Shown: one piece after another, positions 9,859 to 19,175 of the stretch
How the letters are laid out: every line of letters starts with the position of its first letter
Numbering within the stretch: position 1 is the stretch's first letter
DNA from: Prillingera fragicola
Taxonomy: Eukaryota > Basidiomycota > Tremellomycetes > Trichosporonales > Trichosporonaceae
Assembly (NCBI GenBank): GCA_002335605.1
Contig: BEDY01000004.1
Location: 744,001-808,000, forward strand
Reading direction: 5' to 3'
DNA: 64,000 bases
Program-made: the position numbers and the translations under genes
The notes under the pieces: model-generated
What the model saw: only the letters and a program-made list of their open reading frames with translations
Told to the model about the DNA's origin: nothing
Database searches by the model: none

Positions 9859-10966
9859 ATGGCCGGCCTCGAGAACAACCGCACCCTCCAGATCCTCCGC
9901 AAGGCCGAGGAGGGCCGCTACGCCGTCAACGCCCAGGTCATCTACGACGCCAACCAGGCTCTTGCCTTTGTCAAGGGCTGCGAGGCGTCGCGTGCCCCCG
10001 GTATCCTCCAGATGTTCCCCATCACCGTCAAGCTTGGCGGCGCCGCCTTTGTGCGCTACTGCCTCGACATGTGAGTTCACCGGAAACCCCGCGGTGTGCA
10101 GACCTGACAGTCCCAGCGCCCACAACGCGTCGGTCCCCATTGCCGTCCACGTCGACCACGCCGCCGACGAGGCATCGCTCGAGCTTGTCGTCGGTCTTGC
10201 CGACATTGGTGTCAAGTTTGACTCGATCATGGTCGACGCCTCGCACGCCGACACCGAGGAGGAGAACATTGCCATTGCCGTCCCCTGGGTCAAGCGCTGC
10301 CACTCGCACGGCATTGCCACCGAGGTCGAGCTCGGTCGTCTCGAGGGCGGCGAGGCCGGTCTCCGTGAGATCTCGGGTGCCATGCTTACCGACCCCGCCA
10401 AGGCCGAGGCTTTCATGCAGGGGTGAGTACGCCAGCAGGGGGATACTGTCGTGTACACTTGCTAACTGTGCAGCACTGGCGCCGACATCCTTGCCCCCTC
10501 CATCGGCAACCTCCACGGCTCGTACAAGTTTGTTGAGGGCGGCGCCAACTTCCGCCAGGAGATGTGAGTGTTCTTGCTGGATTCTCGCCGGAGGTGGACC
10601 CACGCAGCAGTGGCCTAGGTCTCAACGGGCTCCCTTCCAGCAACATCCTACCAGCCCAGCTCTACCCCTGCCGAGCACAGCTAACCCCCCAGCCTCAAGG
10701 ACCTCCAGCAGCGCTTCCAGGGCCGCACGCCCTACCTCTGCCTGCACGGCACGGACGAGATCTCGGACGAGCTCTTCCGGGAATGCATCAAGAACGGCGT
10801 GACCAAGGTCAACGTCAACTCGTGGCTCCGTGACCCCTACTGCGAGGCCCTCGCCAAGGGCCTGCAGACCAAGACCATGCCCGAGGCCATTGACGATGCT
10901 ATTGCCGCCATGATCGTGGCTGGAAAGAGGTTCAACGACCTCCTCGGCGCGTCCGGCAAGGCTTGA
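9859..10966 (+). CDS. Class II (zinc) aldolase-like protein (293 aa)
   Basis: Exons 9859-10070, 10117-10422, 10474-10563 and 10693-10966 give 294 codons. The fold is that of class II fructose-/tagatose-bisphosphate aldolase. Visible are the catalytic Asp and a zinc His in VHVDHA, the acidic EVELGRLEGGE strand, a second zinc His in NLHGSYK and a third in CLHGT. The usual phosphate-binding stretch HG(G/A)SG reads HGTDE here, and the usual NV(D/N)T(D/E) reads NVNSW. So the metal site looks intact while the phosphate site is changed. It is short compared with yeast Fba1 (359 aa) and close to tagatose-type enzymes. It probably cleaves or forms a ketose (phosphate), but is unlikely to be the glycolytic enzyme. 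It is divergent from an anion permease. Confidence 0.8.
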
Positions 10967-11268
10967 GCGGGGTGTGCTCTCGCCGTTTTGTAGCAGTATT
11001 AAAACAAATCGTAGAATGGGTACTGGGTATGCACCACTGTGCTTATGACGCCCACCGCTTCAGAAACACTAACAGATCAAGCCCACCTTCCTATCAGGAC
11101 ACGAAAGGACATGCCCACAAGATCACCCTCACGGGCCACGAACGAACACCCTGCCAGTGGCACGTCCCCAAAGCGTTCCTCCTGAAGTCCTAGGGATACA
11201 GTATCGTCCAATCCATAAACATGCGACAACTAAAATACACTGCTGCGCCTGCAGCGCAGCTCTCACCC
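10967..11268. other. Intergenic, convergent
   Basis: 302 bases between the aldolase stop and the stop of the regulator on the other strand. Nothing coding was seen; it holds both 3' untranslated regions. Confidence 0.5.
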
Positions 11269-13737
11269 CTAGTCGCCGTTCTCGTGTTCGTCGGGCGCGG
11301 TGGGGAAGATGCGGTCTACGGTGTCAAAGTACTGGCCCCTGCGACTTGTCAGCCTTGCGGTGAGTTTAGCACGCACCACCCAGTCCAGTCAAAGTTCAGG
11401 TCGGGGATCGAGTCGAGGAACGAAATGTCCAGCTCGCCAGTGTCGTCGAGGATTGACGGCTCAGTGTCCGGTTCGTGCGAGTATTGGGCGTTCTGCGGGC
11501 CGTCGCCCTCGACGACCGAGAGTTGCGGGTTGACATTCGAGCCGATGCGGCGGTGGCCGTTCGCCCTGCCGCTCGGCGCGAGGTTGGCGCTCGTCGGGGT
11601 CCCCTCGCTGTGGCTCTGGGCGGCCGACGGGCGTGCGGCGCCTGAAGACGTCACCGAGGCGGGGGTACCTTCGCTGCGGTCCGTGCGGTGGTCGTCGCTT
11701 TCGGGTTGAGTCTTGAGCGCTGCCTCGTAGAGAAGCATCATGGTCTCACACGTGCGGCGACGAATACTCATCTGGTCAGGCTGCAGTGCCTTCTCCCAGC
11801 GCGTCACAACGTCACGGACGAGCTTGAGAGACTCTAGCGTCGCCGGGTCCCGCTTGCGTGCCCAGGTGTGGTACTGGATGAGCGCACAGCTGGTCGCAGA
11901 GTAGGGCCAGATAAAGACCGTGTCCAGAACATTGTCGTGGGTGTCGAGCCACTCGATGCACTGGCGAGACCACCCGACCAGCTCGGCCCACTGTCCCTGA
12001 TCGAGCGTGAATTTCAGGTGGGAAGGCGGCTGGTGGGTCACACGCATGAAACCACGGAGGAAGAGGAACACGACGGCGGTGAACTCTATGTGAAGCCAGG
12101 CCGGCAGCATGGTACTCGCGTTGCCCTTGAACTCGAGTTGCTCGGGCAGGTTCTTGTGCCACTCTATCAGGTCATTGCGGAGAGACTCGAGACCCTCATC
12201 GGTCGCATGCTGCAGCCCAGCTGGTCCGTAGAGCATCTTGAAGACGCGTCCAAACAAGATCGCCAGCTTGAGGTTTTCAATGAGCACCATGAATGGCGCA
12301 TTGGTCGGCCATTCGGACGGCTCTTTTCCGTGCACAATGCTGTAGGGCGCAGGTATGAGAACGTCGCAGTCGTGAATGTCGATCACCTGTGGTAGACCGA
12401 GAGCCGCGACATACCAGCGATCGAGAAAGACGCAGGCCGCCCAGATACGACGGCGCAGCTCGACCTGTTCCAAGTCGACCGAGCTTTTGGGCGCGACCTT
12501 GCTTTCGCGGTGGAGACCCAGGTCCTGCGCCATCCGAATAGCCGAACCAAGACGCATGTTGGCTGCGCTTGCTGTAGGGGCAGTGGGCTGGGCGTGGAGC
12601 TCGCCACTCAGCGTCATGATCAGCAAGGCCTGGACATTCGACAGCGTCGCGTTACTGAGAATCTCGTTGGCGCGCATCAACCCGTTCACCAAGCCGCGAA
12701 GGCGGTAAAACACATGCCGAGGAAACTCGCGGCGCGTCGATACAAAGGCGCAGATCGAGTAGAGCAACAATGGGCATTGCTTCTTGGTCAAAAAGTCTGA
12801 TCGCAGCACGATTGGCAGAAACTGCCAGTCAAAGTCAAAGTACTGGTTGATGAGGGTCGTCATGACGCTCCCTGGCAAGACGTATTTCGCCAGGCGAGTG
12901 GCTTCCTCGCAGTCGCTGCCCTCGCCCACAGCCTCAATCTTGATCTTGCCGTGGCCGTCCTCTGAAATCTCCCAATGCGAGTGGTTCCGGATATCGTACT
13001 GCTCAAAGGTGTTTACGGGGGCAGCAGAATGCAGCAGAGACGTTATCGACGTCGGCGCATGTTTGGGCATGACAATCTCGGGCTTGACTGACCCAGGGTC
13101 AGCTGGCTTTGCTGGCGGCGACGACTCGTCATTGTTTGTTCGGCGCTTCTTGAAACGCGTCTCGGCAATGGGCAGGAAGAAGGTGCACTCGAGGTTGTAC
13201 TGTTTGCAGTGTGCGCAGATGGGCGGAACGTCGTTGGCCTCGGCCGTGCTGGCGTCCGACTGCAGGATGTCGCAACGAATCTTCTTGGAACGCTGGGTTG
13301 TAAGCTTACTGCCGAAGGCAACATGCACTCACGCAAGCATCACAAGCGCGTCCTGTTTTAGTACGTTTTTCCTCGACATTCTCCTCTGGTCGGCGTTTGG
13401 GCGTCTTCTTGTTCTTCACAGTGTCACCGGTGCGGGACCCCGATCCACTTGCGACCGCAGACGGAGGCGAGAACATTGAAGGATAGCTGCCAGGACCAGC
13501 CATGCCAGTCAGTGGACGCGCGGGAGGCGCCGAGCCTTGAAACCACGACTCGTTAAAGGCATTGTCGTTGGATGGTCCCGGGTGGGGCATGCGTCCACGG
13601 TCCTGCCGCATCATGGCATCAATACTGTCTGGGCGGTGGGGCCTGCCCTGCTGGGGAGGGCCGTTCTGCAGGTGCTGCGGCTGGTACTGCATGTCGTTGT
13701 AGGGCGGGCCGCGTCCATCGTTGTTATTGCCGTACAT
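11269..13737 (-). CDS. Zn2Cys6 fungal transcription factor (796 aa)
   Basis: Exons on the minus strand: 13333-13737, 11377-13292 and 11269-11338, 797 codons in total. The long middle frame would also run to a stop at 11349, but a GTGCGT donor at 11376 and a CGCAG acceptor ending at 11339 restore a better C-terminus, WGQYFDTVDRIFP followed by an acidic tail. The zinc cluster starts about residue 132 (RACDAC), is split by the first intron directly after Cys135, and continues RSKKIRC. The loop between the third and fourth Cys is about 18 residues, longer than usual. The N-terminus is Gln/Pro/Asn-rich with a basic KNKKTPKRRP stretch. A fungal-specific transcription factor domain follows (LGSAIRMAQDLGLHRES). 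Targets are unknown; it lies between the aldolase-like gene and SKP1. Confidence 0.88.
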
Positions 13738-15388
13738 GGTGCGGTCCACCACGAGAGGAGAGGGAGAAGAGTAGAGAAGGGGAAGTTGGTGGTGTGGAGG
13801 TTACGTCAAAGTTGGACAAATGTCACGAACAGTGACAAAGATCAATGCCAATGTTCACTTGCTGACAGCGCTCAGTCGGTCTTCATCCAATAAGCCGTAG
13901 CGTGCCGAGCGAAGTGTGGCGTCCGGCGTACGGCTGTTTGCAGATCGCGGGAAAGCCACAGTAATAAGGGGATGGAGAGGAGGCAAAAAGTCTACTGAAA
14001 TTCAGGTGAGAGGCTCTGCCGAGCGAGTATCGTGTGCGAGAATACACTGCTTCGGCTGGTAGCGCTTATGCTGATGGGGAGTTTTGCGTGTGTGTGCGTT
14101 GTTGTGTAGAAGGAGAAAGGTGTTATCAGAGATGAATGAATGGGAATGCGGCGCGGGGCTTGGAGAGATGGTGGAGAGAGTGGGCTGTGGGGGAGTAGTG
14201 GATACCAGTGATGCGTTCTTGATGTCTCGGTTCTGCGTCTGCAGATCTTCAACCCCGCCGTACTTGCTCTCTACCCTGCCCACCCCTGTGCAGCTGTTCT
14301 CTGTTCTCTAGCGCTTGCAGCTCTGTGCATGCATGCTCTATCCTGTCCCTGGGGGTAAAGTGATCGGAGCCGGGGTCGCCGTGTGATGGCCGTCATGGAC
14401 AGCTGCTGGCACCCGCCGCCGGCGCGACAACAACGCTGCGCGGCATTGGTGCTCAGCCGCCAACTGTATTTATTCCCCTTGGTGCTGCCCTTGCTCGGCA
14501 GTCTCTCGGGCTGCCCTCAAGATATATTGAGCAAGAACCCAAGCCAGGGCATGTGCTCGGCTCGAGGCCGGCATGGGCACATTGGGCACGACACTTGTGA
14601 TGTACGTACATGGCATGACGGGTTCAAGCCGTTCTTGCCGGGGCCTTCCTACGGCATGACAGCACGCACACACACGCTGCTCGGCACTGCTGGCTGTTGC
14701 TCGGCCAACACTTTCCGCCGGTACCTGCTTGGCTTGACCCGTGCCGAGAAGAGAAATGCTGCCGAGACCATCATGCACCTTAAAGGCCCTTATGCCTTTT
14801 GTGCTTGCTGCCGCTGTCATGATGATCAATGGCCGAGCATGTTCAGGCTTGCAGCACCTGTACGGGATGAGCCGAGGCGCCGGACAGGAAATGCATAGCA
14901 ACAGGTGCACAAGGTGCAGCCACTTTGAGTTCAGGGTAACGCCCAAAAGGCGGATCCAGCAGCGGGATCCAGCAAATCCAGCATGATCCAGCACTCGCAA
15001 CAGCGGAACTGGCATGCAGATGCCGGGGAGAATAAGTGGGGGGAGGGGTTAATATGCTGCAGGCCTATGTGATATTAGGTGCTTCACACTATTCACATGC
15101 CTAACTTCTGCTTACCGGATCCTAATCCAGCCGAGTTCTCTAGTAGCAGTAGTGACGTGTCAATACCACTGCCCCAGGTCACTTGGCAGATCCCCTCTCA
15201 CCACTGTGCCTCCTTCTCACCTCCCGCGGCCAGACGCGTGCAATCATCCCTGTCACCGCTTCCGTACACTTCTTCCATTCTCTCCATCCACCATCTGCCA
15301 CACCTTGCCTAGCACAACCTGCTTGTAGAGACCCCTCTTTCCCTTCAAAACCCCCGCTTGAATCAATACCCCAATCAAATCATCCACA
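13738..15388. other. Long intergenic region between regulator and SKP1
   Basis: 1651 bases holding two divergent promoters; no convincing coding frame. It contains a TGCATGCATGCTCTA word at 14326, four copies of ATCCAGCA at 14954-14993 and pyrimidine-rich sequence before the SKP1 start (about 15200-15388). Long promoters are common for fungal regulator genes. Confidence 0.55.
14954..14993. repeat. Four ATCCAGCA repeats
   Basis: The octamer ATCCAGCA occurs at 14954, 14967, 14976 and 14986, spaced 13, 9 and 10 bases, roughly one helical turn apart. Confidence 0.7.
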
Positions 15389-16164
15389 ATGGCTACCGAC
15401 AAGAAGGACCAGATTGTGCTCGTCACTTCCGATGACGAGAACTTTACCGTGGAGAAGAAGGTCGCCGAGCGCAGCAACCTCATCAAGAGCATGATTGAGG
15501 GTGAGTTGAACGTGCATAGGCAGTCGGAGGGGGTGTTGTCATTCACACGAGTCGCGACTTGGGGGCGCGCCCCCCGGATCCCGCTGCGCGCACTTGCCAC
15601 CACGACAAGTAGCTAACCAAGCCTAGACCTGCCCGGCCAGTCGGACGAGCCCATTCCCCTCCCCAACGTGTCGTCGTCGGTCCTTGTCAAGGTTCTCGAG
15701 TACTGCGACCACCACAAGAACGAGCCCCTCCCCGCTGCCGACTCGAACGACGCCGACGACGCTCGTCGCAAGGCCTCTGAGATTGGCGAGTGGGACGCCA
15801 AGTTCATCCAGGTTGGTATTCATATGTGGAGACTGCGAGCAGGGTTGCTAACCGACGTTTAGGTTGACCAGGAGATGCTCTTTGAGATCATTCTTGCCGC
15901 CAACTACCTCGACATCAAGCCTCTCCTGTGAGTCATTGTTTGGCTTGACGGCGCACAGGCCTTACTAACACCACGCGTAGCGACGTCGGCTGCAAGACTG
16001 TTGCCAACATGATCAAGGGCAAGACCCCCGAGGAGATCCGCAAGCTCTTCAACATTGTCAACGACTTTACTCCCGAGGAGGAGGAGCAGATTCGCAAGGA
16101 GAACGAGTGGGCCGAGGAGTGAGTGTTGAATCTTCCGAGCAAAGCTGACATTTCTAGCCGTTAA
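15389..16164 (+). CDS. SKP1: SCF ubiquitin ligase adaptor Skp1 (168 aa)
   Basis: Five exons: 15389-15500, 15627-15811, 15863-15927, 15981-16118 and 16158-16164, 169 codons. The last exon has only 7 bases and encodes the end of WAEDR plus the stop, matching the conserved Skp1 C-terminus. Reading through the last intron would stop at WAEE instead. The N-terminal BTB/POZ-like half ([21 protein letters not shown]) and the C-terminal region ([43 protein letters not shown]) are both clear. Skp1 links F-box proteins to Cul1 in SCF ligases and also acts at kinetochores. Length and motifs are ordinary. Nothing ties it to the metabolic genes on either side. Confidence 0.95.
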
Positions 16165-16532
16165 TCACGCCTTGGACACACTCGAGGGCCATTGTATACA
16201 GAGAGTCATAAGAGATCGCGCGCTCAAGCTGGAGAGGAGCCATGTACATTTTATGAGCAGCCAACTGTTTGGTGGCAAGCGCTGGCACATTGGACGCGCT
16301 GTGCAAATGTTGTTCCTGATGAGGTTGACAGTGGTGTTTCACACGCCCCATGCACTGACCCACGCCGGACCCCTTTCTTCCGCTCACCTCGCGTTCGATG
16401 CGCGCTGCTTCCTGCCATGACCTGCCACTTATTAGCAGTAGATGTCGTGCAACATTCTCGCGTCCTCACACTGCTACATCGCAACTCTGGCACAAGTACA
16501 TGGAATGCAGTCTATAGTCCCCTCGTCCCCAC
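16165..16532. other. Intergenic, convergent
   Basis: 368 bases between SKP1 and the RpiB-like stop; no gene or clear signal was seen. Confidence 0.5.
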
Positions 16533-17297
16533 CTAAGCGCACTTGCCAGGCACCGCCTCGTACTCGTGGATAGCCTTGACCTTGGCCGCCGACGCACTAG
16601 TCTCGTCAAAGACATACCCGAGCCACTCCTTGGCCAAACGGCGACACAGCTCGATACCAATAACACGCTGGCCCATGCACAGCACCTGGGCGTTGTTGGA
16701 GAGAATCGCGCGCTCGACAGAGAACGAGTCGTGCGCCGTCACGGCGCGGATGCCGGGGACCTTGTTGGCCGAGATCGCGACGCCGAGGCCTTACCAGTGT
16801 CAGCACTTGTGCTGCCGAGTCTTTCTGCGTCTGTGTGTACGTGTCGTGCGGGTGGGTGGGTGGGCCAGATTACCTTGGACGCGGACATTGCTTGTGAGCG
16901 GGCACCGGGCAATGATGCCCGCGACCCCGTTTCCGGCGCGTCCGCTGGCCTAGGCCAGCACGTACGGCACCTCCCTTCTGCCTGACCAACGCCATGCATG
17001 TACAGCCCACCCAAGCCGACATACACAGGAGACACACACAACCAAAGAGTCCAGAAATGCAAACTCACCAGTACCGCAAATGAGCAGTGCGCGGTCAGCT
17101 TCGCCGGCAGCGACCTTTTTGGCAGCCGCAACAGCGACGTGGGGGTAGGCCGTCTTCTCGTCGCCGTTGACGCCGACGTCAATGACCTTTTTCACGCGCG
17201 GGTCGGCCTCAAAGTCGGCCTTGATCCGGTCCTTGTACTCGATGCCGGCGTCGTCGCAGCCGACGACAATGGTGTACTGGGGCGTAGCGGCAGTCAT
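16533..17297 (-). CDS. RpiB/LacAB-type sugar-phosphate isomerase (161 aa)
   Basis: Two exons on the minus strand, 17069-17297 and 16533-16789, join in frame inside the signature [22 protein letters not shown], giving 162 codons. The 279-nt intron is very long for this window. The family isomerises aldose/ketose phosphates such as ribose-5-P, allose-6-P or erythrulose-4-P. The Cys of ICGTG (about residue 74) is present. The usual D-H-x-G near the N-terminus reads C-D-D-A-G (residues 14-18), and the His of the QHNN stretch in E. coli RpiB is replaced (ILSNNAQVL). These changes speak against plain ribose-5-phosphate isomerase and would fit a tetrulose-phosphate isomerase, but that is inference. 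It is divergent from the DenD-like gene across a promoter with five CCGGAC words. Confidence 0.85.
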
Positions 17298-17832
17298 GTT
17301 GTTTCGGCTGTTGTGAGGTCGTGGAGAGGGAGAGGTGTTCAGAGCAGTGATGAGAGGTGCTGTCGCCGCTCGCGATACTTGTCAGCCTGACCATCTCCAC
17401 TTCGGCGCTGCCTGGTCGCGGGTGGTGATGCTAAGCCCGGCCCGGATATGCGATCGCCGTCTCTTGCCGCTGCTCTGTGCCGCGCGCCTGAATGTCTCTC
17501 TAACAGTGCGAGTGCGTCGGAGGCCTAAGCAGCTAAGTAATGCCAACGCCAGGCGTGCAGACCTGCCCACCGGTTCGATATTCGATAACAATGGAGACGC
17601 CGAGACGGTCATGTGTTGTGCAAGTAGGCTCATCTATCCGGACGGGACAATAGCAGTTACAACTCCGGACCACCCAGTATCATCCCGGACACACCTCCCG
17701 GACACCTCCACATGACAAGACCATATGCACTTGCACTCTATGAGCCCGCCCATCTGCCCGGACCGAGCGATGGCAGCGGCGCAATGTCCATTCTGCACAC
17801 TACTTAACAGCCCACTCACAGCGACGAGCACC
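17298..17832. promoter_or_regulatory. Divergent promoter, RpiB-like / DenD-like
   Basis: 535 bases between the two start codons, without a gene. The half nearer the DenD-like gene holds a cluster of CCGGAC words; the start region of that gene follows CTACTTAACAGCCC near 17800. Confidence 0.6.
17638..17763. promoter_or_regulatory. Cluster of five CCGGAC elements
   Basis: CCGGAC, all in the same orientation, at 17638, 17665, 17685, 17698 and 17758. A given hexamer is expected about once in 4 kb, so five in 126 bases is striking. CGG/CCG cores are what Zn2Cys6 regulators bind. No assignment to a particular regulator is possible from sequence. Confidence 0.6.
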
Positions 17833-18906
17833 ATGCCCCCACCCTCTGATCCCCGCAGCAGCAACATGACCATTACCACCAACAACGTAGTCCTCATCAC
17901 CGGCGCGGGCGGCTGGCTCGGCAACCTGCTGGCGTCCGCGCTCCTCGCCGACGCACGCACGCCCGACGTCAAGCTCATCCTAGCCGACATTGTCGAGCCG
18001 CGCGTCCCCAAGACCGCCCCCGCCGGCAGCGTCATCGCGGTCAAGGCCGACCTGTGCGACGCTGCCGAGATCGACAGCCTCTTCAACACCGCCCACGGCA
18101 CGCCCGACACCATCTACTGCTTCCACGGGATCATGTCGCGCGGGAGCGAGGACGACTTTGACCTCGGGCTGCGGGTCAACATCGACTCGATCCGCGCCAT
18201 GCTCGAGCGCGCACGCAAGGCGAGCGCCACCCTCCCCGCGCCTGTAAAGTTCATCTTCACCTCGTCGCTGGCCGTCTACGGCGGTCCCCTCCCGGACGTC
18301 GTCGACTCGACCACCATCGCGACCCCAGAAGGCTCCTACGGGACGGGCAAGCTCGTCTCCGAGCTCCTGGTAAACGAGTACACCCGCCGCGGGTTCGTCG
18401 ACGGCCGCATCCTCCGCCTCCCCACCATCGTCGTCCGCCCCGGCGTCCCCTCCGCGGCGACCTCGGCCTTCATCTCGGGCATCATCCGGGAACCCCTCCA
18501 AGGCCTCCCGGCCGTGTGCCCGGTCGGCAGCTCGCTCGAGTCCCCCGAACTCGACCTCGCCGCCTGGGTCGCGTCGCCCGAGACGACGGTCCGCAACTTT
18601 GTCACCGCCAAGCACGTCCCCGCCTCGGCCTTCCTGGCCCACACCCGCGCAGTCTACCTCCCGGGCTTCACCACCACGGTCCGCGAGGAGCTCGAGGCGC
18701 TCAAGACCGTCGCGGGCGAGGAGGCGCTCAAGCTCGTCAAGTTTGAGGACGACCCGATCAACCGCCGTATTGTCGGGAGCTGGCCCGCGAAGTTTGATAA
18801 CGCCTACCCCCTCGGGCTTGGGTTTGAGGCTGATAGCGGGGGAATGGTACCGGTTGTTGAGCGGTTTAGGAAGGACTTGGAGGCGCAGGGGTTGGCAAAG
18901 TTCTGA
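17833..18906 (+). CDS. D-erythronate dehydrogenase-like extended SDR (DenD type)
   Basis: Intronless frame; 357 aa from the ATG at 17833, 346 aa from 17866 (which starts closer to the nucleotide fold, as in bacterial homologues). It is an NAD-dependent extended short-chain dehydrogenase: GAGGWLG for the dinucleotide, FTSSLAVYG with the catalytic Ser, and SYGTGK with Tyr and Lys. The C-terminal half has the pattern of D-erythronate dehydrogenases: RLPTIVVRPG, SGIIREPLQG, a late VREELEALKTVAGEEAL region and the IVGSWPAKFD end. These enzymes oxidise D-erythronate to the 2-keto acid at the start of tetronate breakdown. Strong G/C third positions and no intron leave transfer from bacteria possible, though the codon use fits the neighbours. 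Partners expected in bacteria (OtnI, OtnK/OtnC) are not in the window. Confidence 0.78.
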   Translation: MPPPSDPRSSNMTITTNNVVLITGAGGWLGNLLASALLADARTPDVKLILADIVEPRVPKTAPAGSVIAVKADLCDAAEIDSLFNTAHGTPDTIYCFHGIMSRGSEDDFDLGLRVNIDSIRAMLERARKASATLPAPVKFIFTSSLAVYGGPLPDVVDSTTIATPEGSYGTGKLVSELLVNEYTRRGFVDGRILRLPTIVVRPGVPSAATSAFISGIIREPLQGLPAVCPVGSSLESPELDLAAWVASPETTVRNFVTAKHVPASAFLAHTRAVYLPGFTTTVREELEALKTVAGEEALKLVKFEDDPINRRIVGSWPAKFDNAYPLGLGFEADSGGMVPVVERFRKDLEAQGLAKF

Positions 18907-19175
18907 GCAGTGTTTTAGATATTATGAGAGAGTTGGGAGAACAGTACAGACGGACCATATGCATTGTTGTGGGCACGCACGGCGGCGCATTATGTGGTGT
19001 TTATGTGTGTACTGAGTGTCCTATCGTTGTACATTACTGTCATTGTTCGTCGTTCGTCGCGGCGTAGAGTGGCGGCTTGCCGCCACTCTCCCCGTGGGGC
19101 CACGCTACCGTTGACATTGCAAGGGATTCGGGATCAGTTTCCAGCCGTTGTGTGGGCTGGGGCTAGAGAGTGTGC

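Noticed and set aside
17571..17590. GGTTCGATATTCG as a tRNA B box
   Set aside because: No matching A box or cloverleaf around it.
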